The notes below the pieces were generated by a model that had not been told where the DNA came from, did not search any database, and saw nothing but the letters and a program-made list of their open reading frames with translations. Shown piece by piece: positions 1 through 7,814 of a DNA stretch of 39,458 bases (position 1 is its first letter; every line of letters begins with the position of its first letter). Source of the stretch: an uncultured bacterium (lineage in GTDB: Bacteria; Cyanobacteriota; Vampirovibrionia; Gastranaerophilales; Gastranaerophilaceae); assembly GCA_900547155.1 (NCBI GenBank), contig URFH01000026.1, positions 1 through 39,458 on the forward strand, in the 5' to 3' direction. A program made the position numbers and the translations under genes.

Positions 1-81
1 TTCCAAAATCTTTGATTTTGTGAAAAATGTCTGGTTTTCCACAGGGTCGCAAGGGCGGTGATTATCGACTTCAACCTTGCG

Positions 82-102
82 ATTCCGAATCAAGTTCGGA
101 AT
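82..102 (+). repeat. Short palindromic intergenic repeat, copy 1
   Basis: The arms ATTCCGAA and TTCGGAAT flank the 5-nt loop TCAAG, and GAC follows. It belongs to a family seen at least six more times in this window with the same loop type but different complementary arms. Confidence 0.7.
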
Positions 103-237
103 GACCGCACATCTTTTATCGCCCTACAATCAAACAACCTTAAAACCGCTCCCCATCCCTGCCCTCCACGGCTCCGGGAAAGAACAATTTAGTATATAAC
201 TCCAATTTTTTCAAAAATTCCCGGATAAAAATTTTCC

Positions 238-266
238 TTGACATGCTGATTTGTTAGATTTAAAAC
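238..266 (+). promoter_or_regulatory. Candidate sigma-70 promoter of the hyf-like operon
   Basis: A perfect -35 hexamer TTGACA (238-243) is followed after 17 bases by TAAAAC (261-266), which matches 4 of 6 positions of the -10 consensus. The predicted start near 273 would give a leader of about 65 nt before the first gene. This is a prediction from sequence only. Confidence 0.45.
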
Positions 267-337
267 AGAATCGTTACACACAGCTGAACTTTTTTAAAAA
301 AAGAGAGAATTAAGACAACTTTGGGATGGAATAATCT

Positions 338-2239
338 ATGATAAGTTATTTTATTGGAATAATTGCCATTTTGGCGGGCGGAATTTCTGCGCTTGTACCC
401 GCGCTTAAAGTCCTTTTTTCAGGAGAAACAATTTCTAAAACTTTTGACTTCAATCCGCTTTTTGGCAGCGTAAATTTCGTAATCGACCCGTTGAGCGCGT
501 TTTTCATCGTGGTAATCGCCGTAATGAGTGTTGCTTCTGTGGTTTACGCAAAAGGCTACCTGAAACCGTACCTTGAAAAAGGCAAAACAATCGGCGCGCA
601 CATGGTATTTTTAGCGGGATTAATCATTTCGATGATTCTCGTTGTAACCTGCCAGAATGCTTTGATGTTTTTGATTTGCTGGGAAATAATGTCGCTTTCT
701 TCGTTCTTCCTTGTGATTTTTGAAAGCGAAAAAAAAGAAGTTTTAAGAGCCGGAATAAAATACCTCGTATTTATGCACATTTCGGTTCTTTTTATTATCA
801 TTGCGTTTGCGCTTTGTGCAATCAAATCCGGAAGCCTTGATTTTGCTTCGTTTGCAGCTGTTTTGCAAAGCAATAAGCACCTCGCAAACGCGGTATTTCT
901 CCTCGCTTTCGTCGGATTCGGCACAAAAGCGGGATTTGTTCCCTTTCACAACTGGCTCCCTGACGCGCACCCCGCAGCACCGAGCCATGTCAGTGCAATA
1001 ATGTCCGGTGTGATGATTAAAACAGGTATTTACGGGATTTTGAGAACCCTTTCTTTAATCGGAACCCCCTCAAAACTCATCTCCTACGCAGTTTTGATAA
1101 TATCTGTGATTTCTGCGCTTTACGGCGTGTTATATGCGATTACACAGCACGATTTGAAACGGCTTCTGGCTTATCACAGCATTGAAAACATCGGAATCAT
1201 CGGAATCGGTATCGGCGCGGGCATGCTCGGTCTTGCTTATCACAATCCTATTGTTGCTTTGCTGGGATTTGCTGGCGGTATTCTTCATATTCTCAACCAC
1301 TCTATATTTAAAGAACTTCTTTTCCTCTCGGCAGGAAGCGTTTATACAAAAACTCACACAAGAAACATCGAAATCCTCGGCGGACTGATAAAATCAATGC
1401 CCTATACGGCGGTTTTGTTCTTAATTGGTTCTGTTGCAATCTGCGGATTGCCGCCTTTTAACGGGTTTATCAGTGAATTTCTTGTTTATTTCGGAATGCT
1501 CAAGGGGCTTTCTATAAACAGTTTCTTTGCGTTCACAACCTTGATTTTTGCGATTGCGGGGCTGGCTCTGGTCGGAACAATGGCGATTTTGTGCTTTACA
1601 AAGGCATTTAGCATAATTTTTCTCGGTCTGCCCAGAAGCGAAGCCGCTCAAAAGCCGCAAAGCGATACGGAAATGTCAATGATTCTTCCGATGGGCTTTT
1701 TAGCGCTGCTTACGCTGGTTATCGGGCTGTTTCCGCAGTATGTTTTCAAAATGCTGGTTAAACCGGTTGCTGTTTTGAGCGGTTCCGAGCTTGCTGTTGC
1801 CGAACCTGCTTCAATTATGCAGACGATTTCGTTTGTTGCGCTTGCGTTTTTGGCATTTGTTTGCGTGCTTGTCATTTTGAAGATGGTTTTTGGCAGAAAA
1901 ATCGAGCTTCACGAAACATGGGGCTGCGGATACAACAGGGCAAACAACCACATGCAATACACCGCGTCGTCTTATGCAAGCCCGTTTCTTTCAATGTTAA
2001 AACCGTTGTTCAAAAAGGTTTTTGACATCGAAAAGCCCAAAAAACTCTTCCCGAAAAGCGCGCATTTCAGCCTGCATATCGAGGATATAGAAGAAGCTTA
2101 CGTTCTGAACCCGCTTTTGAAGTTTGATGAATGGTTTTTGTCAAAATTTGAAAAAATCCAGAACGGAAATCTGCAAACTTACATAAAATACGGACTGCTG
2201 TTTCTTGTGTTGATAATTGCAGGGTGTATGTTTGTGTAA
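338..2239 (+). CDS. hyfB: Hydrogenase-4 subunit B-like / NuoL-type antiporter subunit
   Basis: This 633-residue, highly hydrophobic protein belongs to the proton-conducting NuoL/M/N (Mrp antiporter-like) family. It would form one ion-translocating membrane subunit of the complex encoded downstream. The family signature HNWLPDAHPAAPSHVSAIMS lies in the middle of the antiporter domain, followed by a segment starting HDLKRLLAYHSIENIGI with the usual conserved Lys and His. The C-terminal segment with ETWGCGYNR and MQYTASSYASP is typical of HyfB/HycC, not NuoL. The length fits HyfB. The start at 338 is preceded by GGGATGGA at a sensible distance. It is the first gene of a six-gene operon behind a candidate promoter. 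The assignment to the family is firm; whether H+ or Na+ is moved cannot be told. Confidence 0.9.
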   Translation: MISYFIGIIAILAGGISALVPALKVLFSGETISKTFDFNPLFGSVNFVIDPLSAFFIVVIAVMSVASVVYAKGYLKPYLEKGKTIGAHMVFLAGLIISMILVVTCQNALMFLICWEIMSLSSFFLVIFESEKKEVLRAGIKYLVFMHISVLFIIIAFALCAIKSGSLDFASFAAVLQSNKHLANAVFLLAFVGFGTKAGFVPFHNWLPDAHPAAPSHVSAIMSGVMIKTGIYGILRTLSLIGTPSKLISYAVLIISVISALYGVLYAITQHDLKRLLAYHSIENIGIIGIGIGAGMLGLAYHNPIVALLGFAGGILHILNHSIFKELLFLSAGSVYTKTHTRNIEILGGLIKSMPYTAVLFLIGSVAICGLPPFNGFISEFLVYFGMLKGLSINSFFAFTTLIFAIAGLALVGTMAILCFTKAFSIIFLGLPRSEAAQKPQSDTEMSMILPMGFLALLTLVIGLFPQYVFKMLVKPVAVLSGSELAVAEPASIMQTISFVALAFLAFVCVLVILKMVFGRKIELHETWGCGYNRANNHMQYTASSYASPFLSMLKPLFKKVFDIEKPKKLFPKSAHFSLHIEDIEEAYVLNPLLKFDEWFLSKFEKIQNGNLQTYIKYGLLFLVLIIAGCMFV

Positions 2240-2250
2240 ATCAAAGGGGA

Positions 2251-2307
2251 ATCCCTTGCGGGATAGCCCTCACCCGCCCTCCGGGCACCCTCTCCCGTCG
2301 GAGAGGG
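2251..2307. repeat. Three tandem hairpins in the hyfB-hyfC gap
   Basis: Three adjacent inverted repeats fill the gap: ATCCC/GGGAT (2251-2264), GCCC/GGGC (2276-2286) and CCCTCTCC/GGAGAGGG (2288-2307, 4-nt loop). The composition is far more GC-rich than the surroundings, as in dispersed extragenic repeats. It lies inside the operon, so it may affect mRNA stability or read-through; no T-run follows, so it is not a standard terminator. Confidence 0.6.
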
Positions 2308-2337
2308 AGAAAAAGAGAAGAAATAGGAAAAATAAAA

Positions 2338-3255
2338 ATGCTGATGAAAATTTTAAACTTAATAATTCTTCTGGTCGTGCCTTTTTTGATGATGGGCGTG
2401 ATTAAGAAAACAAAAGCTTTCTGGGGCGGAAGAAAAGGCGCTTCTGTGCTTCAGCCGCTTTATGATTTTGTAAAACTCATGAAAAAGGACTTTGTCATAA
2501 GCAAAACCACCTCGGTCGTTTTCAGAATAACCCCGATTATCGCAATTGCGTCGGTTTTGTTTGCTGCGCTGTTTGTGCCGATGGCGTCAGGAAGCGCTTT
2601 GATAAATATTCCGGCGGGATTGATTGTTTTTGCTTATATTCTGGGGCTTGGCAAGTTTTTCTCGCTCATCGGCGCAATGGATACGGGCAGCAGCTTTGAA
2701 GGAATGGGGGCATCAAGAGAAGCCTGCTTTACTTCGATTGTTGAGCCGGCATTTTTCATAATTATTGCGTCAATAATGGCAATGAGCGGAAATTATACCT
2801 TTGACAGCCTCGCTCATATCCTTTCGAGCGCCGGAAGTTACGGTGTTTTGATTACAATTTTTGCGGTTCTGGCTTTGTTTTTGATGATTTTGATTGAGGG
2901 GTGCAGAGTTCCGGTTGATGATCCCGCTACGCACCTTGAATTGACGATGATTCACGAGGTTATGATTCTTGATAACTCGGCTTCTGATTTGGCTTTGATA
3001 AGCTGGGGAGCGGCAATGAAAATGCTTTTGATTTCATCTTTGATTGCAAATATTTTGATTCCGAACAGCGCCGGCGCAGGAATTTCGGTTTTGCTTTATT
3101 TATTGATAATTTTTGCGATTTCAATAATCATCGGAACCGTGGAATCTGCGATGGCAAGGATAAGAATGTCGCATGTTTTTGAATTCATTTTCATAATGAG
3201 CTCATTCGCGCTTGTTGTCCTTTCGCTGGTCGTTGCTAGGATGTTTGGAGGTTAG
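2338..3255 (+). CDS. hyfC: Hydrogenase-4 subunit C-like / NuoH-type membrane subunit
   Basis: This is a NuoH/HycD-like membrane subunit, the piece that normally joins the antiporter arm to the peripheral electron-transfer arm. The family motifs are visible: SSFEGMGASREACFTSIVEP (the NuoH-type loop with acidic residues) and EGCRVPVDDPATHLELTMIH. About eight membrane segments are apparent. An open frame extends upstream to 2224, overlapping hyfB, but those extra 38 residues are translated repeat DNA and charged. I therefore choose ATG 2338, which begins MLMKILNLIILLVVPF and gives 305 residues, the normal family length. The gene follows hyfB after 98 bases containing three hairpins, and hyfE follows 7 bases later. 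Confidence 0.9.
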   Translation: MLMKILNLIILLVVPFLMMGVIKKTKAFWGGRKGASVLQPLYDFVKLMKKDFVISKTTSVVFRITPIIAIASVLFAALFVPMASGSALINIPAGLIVFAYILGLGKFFSLIGAMDTGSSFEGMGASREACFTSIVEPAFFIIIASIMAMSGNYTFDSLAHILSSAGSYGVLITIFAVLALFLMILIEGCRVPVDDPATHLELTMIHEVMILDNSASDLALISWGAAMKMLLISSLIANILIPNSAGAGISVLLYLLIIFAISIIIGTVESAMARIRMSHVFEFIFIMSSFALVVLSLVVARMFGG

Positions 3256-3262
3256 AATTTAA

Positions 3263-3913
3263 ATGGAAAACGGTTTTATAATACTTTTTGGATTAACAAT
3301 GCTTTATCTGGCGGCAACAAGCAGGATTATTTCTCACGTGAGAATACTCATTGCGCAGGGAATTTTGCTTTTTTTGATTTGCCTTTGCGGCTACAAACAC
3401 ACGCCGTTGTTGAATCTTGCGTTTTTAACGATTGAAACGCTGGTTGTGAAATCAATAATTATCCCGTGGTTTTTGTACAGAATTTTGAAGAAAACCCACG
3501 CAAACAGGGATGTTGCGGCGAATATTCCGCATTTTTACTGTCTGGTGATTGCGAGTGTGATTTTATTGGGCGGTTTTCTTGTTTCAAACTACTTTATTTC
3601 TTCAATGAAGATGATTTCGCCGCTTTACTTCGGAGTTTCGGCAGCAACAATCATAATCAGCCTCTGGCTTATCACGATTAAGCACAAAATCATCTCAAAC
3701 GTAATCGAATTCATCACAATGGAAAACGGAATCTTCTTACTTTCGCTTTCTGTTGCAAAAGAAATGCCTATGTTGGTCAATCTCGGGGTTTTGCTCGATG
3801 TTTTCATCGCGGTTTATATTCTCGGGCTTTTTGTGAACGAAATCAACAAGGAGTTCAAGGATTTGGAAGTTTCACATTTATCAGAGTTAAAGGACTATGA
3901 ATACAATGATTAA
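3263..3913 (+). CDS. hyfE: Hydrogenase-4 subunit E-like membrane protein
   Basis: This 216-residue protein is almost entirely membrane segments (about six or seven) and matches the HyfE type in length, position (between the HyfC-like and HyfF-like subunits) and C-terminal sequence. The ending is charged and contains FVNEINKEFKDLEVSHLSELKDYEYND. HyfE is thought to hold part of the membrane arm together; its C-terminal half is distantly NuoK-like. A strong GGAGG (3247-3251) precedes the start, and the end overlaps the next gene by about 8 nt, suggesting translational coupling. No catalytic residues are expected. The sequence is too generic to rule out other small NuoK/J-like subunits, but context makes HyfE the best fit. 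Confidence 0.82.
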   Translation: MENGFIILFGLTMLYLAATSRIISHVRILIAQGILLFLICLCGYKHTPLLNLAFLTIETLVVKSIIIPWFLYRILKKTHANRDVAANIPHFYCLVIASVILLGGFLVSNYFISSMKMISPLYFGVSAATIIISLWLITIKHKIISNVIEFITMENGIFLLSLSVAKEMPMLVNLGVLLDVFIAVYILGLFVNEINKEFKDLEVSHLSELKDYEYND

Positions 3914-5354
3914 TTCAATTTTAATATTTCCGATAATTGCAGGGATTTTGATGTTGATTGTCAGAAAAAGATTTTTCGACAACCTCATGCTCAATTTGTA
4001 TGCGATTTTGCATTTTGTTGTGACGCTTTTTCTTGTTTTTGACAAAGGCGCGCAAATCACCATCCCATACTTTGCAATCGACGGCACGAACAGGATTTTT
4101 CTGCTCGTTTTGTCGTTTGTTTTTCTGATGGTGACGATTTACAACAACGGCTATTCAAAACACCTGCCCTCGTTCAATAATATAAAAATAAAAGACAAAA
4201 AAATCTGTCTTTACTGGATTATGACGATGGCTTTTGTGCTTTCTATGACGGGAACGATTTTGAGCACGAATTTGGGGCTTGCGTGGGTTCTTGTCGAAGC
4301 AACGACCCTCACAAGCGCTTATTTGATTTATTTCAACCGTACAAAAAGCGCTATCGAAGCCGCATGGAAATATGTTTTTATCTGTTCAATCGGGATTGCA
4401 CTGGCTTTTGTCGGAATAATCTTTTTGAACATCTCAACAGGAGCAATAAACACAATGTCCTATTCAGGGCTTTACCAGTATGCGCAGTCTTTTGACCCGT
4501 TCTGGCTAAAATTGGCGTTTGTGTTTATGGTTTTTGGTTTTGGTGCAAAAATGGGGCTTGCTCCGGTTCATTTCTGGCTTCCGGACGCTCACTCCGAGTC
4601 ACCGTCCCCGATTTCAGCGCTTTTGTCCGCAACTTTGCTCAATTCTGCTTTTCTTGTGATTGTCAGAGTGTTCAAAATCATGTCACTTGCGCACTGTGAT
4701 TCATATGCAAGGCTGATTTTGCTCGTAATGGGCTTTTTGTCGCTGTTTGTTACTGCGGTTTTTGTTTATCACATCAAAAACTACAAAAGAATGCTCGCTT
4801 ATTCTTCAATTGAGAATATGGGTATCCTTGCAATCGGCACTGCGCTTGGCGGGGCGGCTTATTTTACGGTTATATTGCATTTGATAGGTCATTCACTGGC
4901 AAAAGCTTCGTTCTTTTTGACTTCGGGCAACATTCTTGAGCTTTTTGACACAAAAAGAATCAAGTCAATAAGCGGTTTGATGAGCGCTGACGGAAAAACG
5001 GGTTGGTTGTGGGTGCTTTCGTTCCTTGCGATTTGCGCATTTCCGACCTCGGTGCTTTTTATCAGTGAATTTATAATGATTAAGAAGATGATTCTCGACC
5101 ATCATTATATTTTGTGCGTTTTGTTTGTATTCCTGCTGACGGTTGTGCTTTACGGAATCGGCAGAGCTGTTGTCAAGATGACTTTTGGCGAAATCAGCGA
5201 GGACAAGGCGCAAATTCTTGAGGAAAACAAAAAGAAAATCACAATTTCGATGTACATTCCGCAGTTTGTAATGCTCATAATCGTATTTGTGCTCGGAATT
5301 TACATTCCGCTGTTTTTGCAGGGCGTAATTAATTGCGCGGTTGCGGGATTTTAA
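3906..5354 (+). CDS. hyfF: Hydrogenase-4 subunit F-like / NuoN-type antiporter subunit
   Basis: This is the second Mrp-antiporter-type subunit of the complex, 482 residues from ATG 3906. It carries the family block FGFGAKMGLAPVHFWLPDAH followed by SESPSPISALLS, then HIKNYKRMLAYSSIENMGIL, the HyfF/NuoN counterpart of the lysine- and histidine-bearing helices that relay protons. An upstream ATG at 3897 would put the ribosome site AAAGGA only two bases away, so ATG 3906 (about 11 bases from it) is the better start; either way it overlaps the end of hyfE. Having both HyfB-like and HyfF-like subunits implies two ion channels per complex. The C-terminus lies in the membrane and shows no extra domain. 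Confidence 0.88.
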   Translation: MINSILIFPIIAGILMLIVRKRFFDNLMLNLYAILHFVVTLFLVFDKGAQITIPYFAIDGTNRIFLLVLSFVFLMVTIYNNGYSKHLPSFNNIKIKDKKICLYWIMTMAFVLSMTGTILSTNLGLAWVLVEATTLTSAYLIYFNRTKSAIEAAWKYVFICSIGIALAFVGIIFLNISTGAINTMSYSGLYQYAQSFDPFWLKLAFVFMVFGFGAKMGLAPVHFWLPDAHSESPSPISALLSATLLNSAFLVIVRVFKIMSLAHCDSYARLILLVMGFLSLFVTAVFVYHIKNYKRMLAYSSIENMGILAIGTALGGAAYFTVILHLIGHSLAKASFFLTSGNILELFDTKRIKSISGLMSADGKTGWLWVLSFLAICAFPTSVLFISEFIMIKKMILDHHYILCVLFVFLLTVVLYGIGRAVVKMTFGEISEDKAQILEENKKKITISMYIPQFVMLIIVFVLGIYIPLFLQGVINCAVAGF

Positions 5355-5394
5355 TGAAAAAATACCTGTCGTTTTGGCATTAAAGCCGGACAGA

Positions 5395-5413
5395 CCCTGA
5401 AACAAGTTCAGGG
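5395..5413 (+). repeat. Short palindromic intergenic repeat, copy 2
   Basis: The arms CCCTGAA and TTCAGGG flank the loop ACAAG, and TGAC follows. It fills the gap between hyfF and hyfG. The ribosome site AAGGA of hyfG lies just downstream. Confidence 0.75.
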
Positions 5414-5435
5414 TGACAAGAAGAAGGAAAAAACA

Positions 5436-6908
5436 ATGAACTGGCTAAAAACAACAAATAATACAAAAATAAACCTCAAAGACATTCCTGAAATGCGCAT
5501 GTCGGATTTGAGGGCGCAAATTATTGAACTGAACAAACGTCCTGTCGGATTTTTCGGCAAAGACTGGGGCGAGGGGCGCGTAAAGCTTTTTGTTGTGCTT
5601 GCTGACGATAAAGCGGGCGAGCTTTATGTTGCTTCGGCAATTTTCGGGGCTGAGGAAAAGGCTTATGAGTGCATTACAAATGAAATTCCGTCCTTTCATA
5701 TTTTTGAGCGGGAATTTTATGAAGATTTCGGCATAGAACCGCTCCACCACCCGTGGCTCAAGCCTGTGCGCAAAAATCAGGACAAATATCCGTTTTTTGA
5801 GATGAAAGGCGATGAAGTTCATCAGGTTGCTGTCGGGCCAATCCACGCAGGCGTCATAGAACCCGGACATTTTCGCTTTATGTGCAACGGGGAAACCGTT
5901 TATCACCTTGAAATTATGCTCGGTTATCAAAACAGGGGCGTTGAAGATATGATGGTTAAACATCCCTCAAACCAGCTCGCAGAATCCGTTTGCGGGGACA
6001 GCGTAATTGCTTACAATACCGCGTTTTCTCAAGTTATGGAGCTTTTAAAAGAGATAAAGGTTTCTGACAGGGCGCAATTAATTAGAAAACTTGCGCTTGA
6101 AATGGAAAGAGCCGCAATTCATATTGGCGATTTGGGTGCGATTGCGGGTGATATCGCCTATCTTATGGGTGCGTCGGTTTTTGGCGTAACCAGAACCCTC
6201 GTCATCAACACAATGCTCGAATTTTCCGGCAGCCGCTTCGGCAGAGGCTTAATCACGACAGGCGGGGTTAATTTTGACCTCGACGATGAGAAAATTGAGC
6301 GTGCGCTGAAAACTTTTGAAAAAGTTGAAAAAGACGTGGACAGAATGGCAAAAACAATGCTTAAAAACTCCACGGTTATGTCAAGGCTTGAAAAAACCGG
6401 AACAGTCAGCACAGAACGCGCTCAGGAAGCCGGACTTGTTGGCATGGCGGCGAGAGCGTCAGGCGTGGAGCTTGATTCGCGCTTTGATTTTCCCGATAAA
6501 TGGATGAAAGAGCTCAATATTGAAAAAAGTCCGTTCCATGGCGCCGGCGATGTTAATTCGAGGTTCAAACTGCGCTACAAAGAGGTTATTCAGTCGCTTT
6601 CGATTTGTAGAAAGATTTTTGAAAAGCTGAAAGAGTTCAAAAATGAGCCGATTAACTGTGGTTACGGTGTTTTTGACAAAGAAAACGCAAAAGACGCTTT
6701 TGTCATTTCAATTGTTGAGGGCTGGAGGGGCGAAGTCGTTCATATCGCAATGACGGACGCCAACGGCGCGCTCACAAGATACAAAATAAAAGACCCGTCT
6801 TTCAACAACTGGTTCGGGCTTGCTCTGGCGGTCAGAAACAACGGCGTGTCCGACTTTCCGCTTTGCAACAAGAGTTTCAACCTCTCGTATTGCGGAAATG
6901 ACTTGTAG
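5436..6908 (+). CDS. hyfG: Group 4 hydrogenase-like large subunit (NuoC-NuoD fusion) lacking Ni ligands
   Basis: Residues 1 to about 115 form a NuoC-like domain ending in the typical HIFEREFYEDFGIEPLHHPW. The remainder is a NuoD/HycE-like large-subunit domain beginning at EPGHFRFMCNGETVYHLEIM. In true [NiFe] enzymes four cysteines bind the metal: RICGIC near the start of this domain and DPCxxC at the C-terminus. Here the first motif reads SVCGDS (C186 kept, second Cys replaced by S189). The end reads SFNLSYCGNDL, with Ser and Gly where the two cysteines should align. The NiFe site is therefore almost certainly absent. That matches Ehr (energy-converting hydrogenase-related) complexes, which keep the complex-I-like architecture without a hydrogenase centre. 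The catalytic reaction is unknown. The gap on either side contains a palindromic repeat. Confidence 0.88.
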   Translation: MNWLKTTNNTKINLKDIPEMRMSDLRAQIIELNKRPVGFFGKDWGEGRVKLFVVLADDKAGELYVASAIFGAEEKAYECITNEIPSFHIFEREFYEDFGIEPLHHPWLKPVRKNQDKYPFFEMKGDEVHQVAVGPIHAGVIEPGHFRFMCNGETVYHLEIMLGYQNRGVEDMMVKHPSNQLAESVCGDSVIAYNTAFSQVMELLKEIKVSDRAQLIRKLALEMERAAIHIGDLGAIAGDIAYLMGASVFGVTRTLVINTMLEFSGSRFGRGLITTGGVNFDLDDEKIERALKTFEKVEKDVDRMAKTMLKNSTVMSRLEKTGTVSTERAQEAGLVGMAARASGVELDSRFDFPDKWMKELNIEKSPFHGAGDVNSRFKLRYKEVIQSLSICRKIFEKLKEFKNEPINCGYGVFDKENAKDAFVISIVEGWRGEVVHIAMTDANGALTRYKIKDPSFNNWFGLALAVRNNGVSDFPLCNKSFNLSYCGNDL

Positions 6909-6944
6909 ATTAAACGATAAAAGCCGCTTTCGGGCGCCGGCAAG

Positions 6945-6965
6945 ATGCTGAAACAAGTTCAGCAT
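6945..6965 (+). repeat. Short palindromic intergenic repeat, copy 3
   Basis: The arms ATGCTGAA and TTCAGCAT flank the loop ACAAG, followed by GAC. It lies between hyfG and the small-subunit gene, just upstream of the AAGGA ribosome site. Its arms differ from copies 1 and 2 but remain perfectly complementary. Confidence 0.75.
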
Positions 6966-6990
6966 GACAATTAAAAAAAGGAATATAAAC

Positions 6991-7761
6991 ATGTTTGATA
7001 CATTAAAATCAAGAATATATCAGGGAAAACAGTTCATAAAGGACATTCCGAACGCTCCGATGAGAGAACAGTTTCGAGGATTGCCCGTTTTGAAAAACGA
7101 CGGACGGGATTTGACAAAATGCGCACAGGCCTGCCCCACGGGCGCGCTCAAGCTCAATCCGCTTTCAATAGATTTGGGAAAATGCACGCTTTGCGGAGCC
7201 TGTCAGAATGTTTGCAAGGCGGAATGCAATTCTGACGCAATCAAATTTTCAAATTTTTACAAACTTTCCGCCTCAAAACGCGAAAACCTCGTGATAACCG
7301 AGGGTATGAGCGCAGAGGAGTTTGAGAAAACAGCAATCGAAGTGCGCAATGAAATCACTTCCGTATTTTCAAACTCGCTCAAGTTAAGACAGGTATCCGC
7401 AGGTGGCTGCAACGGCTGTGAAATGGAGCTAAATGCCTGCTCAAACTGCAATTTTGACATGGGAAGATTCGGAATCGACTTTGTTGCTTCGCCGCGTCAC
7501 GCTGACGGGATTGTCATTACAGGGCCGGTTACAAAAAACATGGCTTATGCGCTTGAGGATTGCTACAAATCCGTTCCCGCGCCAAAACTCGTTATTGTGT
7601 GCGGTGCCTGCGCGATTTCCGGCGGGATTTTCCAAGACAGCACGGAGATTGACCGCGAATTTTTTGAAAAATATCCTGTTGACCTTTATATTCCGGGTTG
7701 TCCGGTTCATCCGTTGACCTTTATTAACGGGGTGCTCGGGCTTATCAGGGCAAAAAAATAA
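6991..7761 (+). CDS. hyfI: Hydrogenase-like small subunit fused to a ferredoxin domain (HyfH/HyfI-like)
   Basis: This 256-residue protein has two parts. Residues about 40-85 are ferredoxin-like: a complete CTLCGACQNVC set (C65, C68, C71, C75) plus a partial first motif CAQACP (C44, C48), so one [4Fe-4S] cluster looks certain and a second is doubtful. Residues about 130-256 are NuoB/HycG-like with GGCNGCE (C140, C143), CGAC (C204, C207) and PGCPVHP (C237), the ligands of the proximal [4Fe-4S] cluster. In Hyf/Hyc these are two separate proteins, so this is a fusion. Electrons would pass from the ferredoxin domain to the proximal cluster facing the NiFe-less large subunit. I start at ATG 6991, behind AAAAAGGA; an in-frame upstream ATG (6964) lies in repeat DNA. 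It is the last gene of the operon. Confidence 0.86.
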   Translation: MFDTLKSRIYQGKQFIKDIPNAPMREQFRGLPVLKNDGRDLTKCAQACPTGALKLNPLSIDLGKCTLCGACQNVCKAECNSDAIKFSNFYKLSASKRENLVITEGMSAEEFEKTAIEVRNEITSVFSNSLKLRQVSAGGCNGCEMELNACSNCNFDMGRFGIDFVASPRHADGIVITGPVTKNMAYALEDCYKSVPAPKLVIVCGACAISGGIFQDSTEIDREFFEKYPVDLYIPGCPVHPLTFINGVLGLIRAKK

Positions 7762-7764
7762 GGC

Positions 7765-7790
7765 AAAAGCGGGGAAAGCCCCGCTTTTTT
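7765..7790 (+). terminator. Rho-independent terminator of the hyf-like operon
   Basis: The stem GCGGGG/CCCCGC (7769-7784) with loop AAAG is flanked by AAAA upstream and a run of six T residues downstream. It begins 3 bases after the last hyf-like stop codon. Confidence 0.9.
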
Positions 7791-7814
7791 AGTATAAGTG
7801 AACATTTTGAAGTA

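Larger units (their letters stand above)
1..337. other. Intergenic region upstream of the hyf-like operon
   Basis: I see no convincing reading frame in these 337 bases. They contain one palindromic repeat (82-102), a GC-rich tract around 150-180, a candidate sigma-70 promoter (238-266) and an untranslated leader with A/T-rich runs leading to the first hydrogenase-like gene. The left edge could hold the end of a neighbouring transcript, but nothing there identifies it. Confidence 0.6.
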
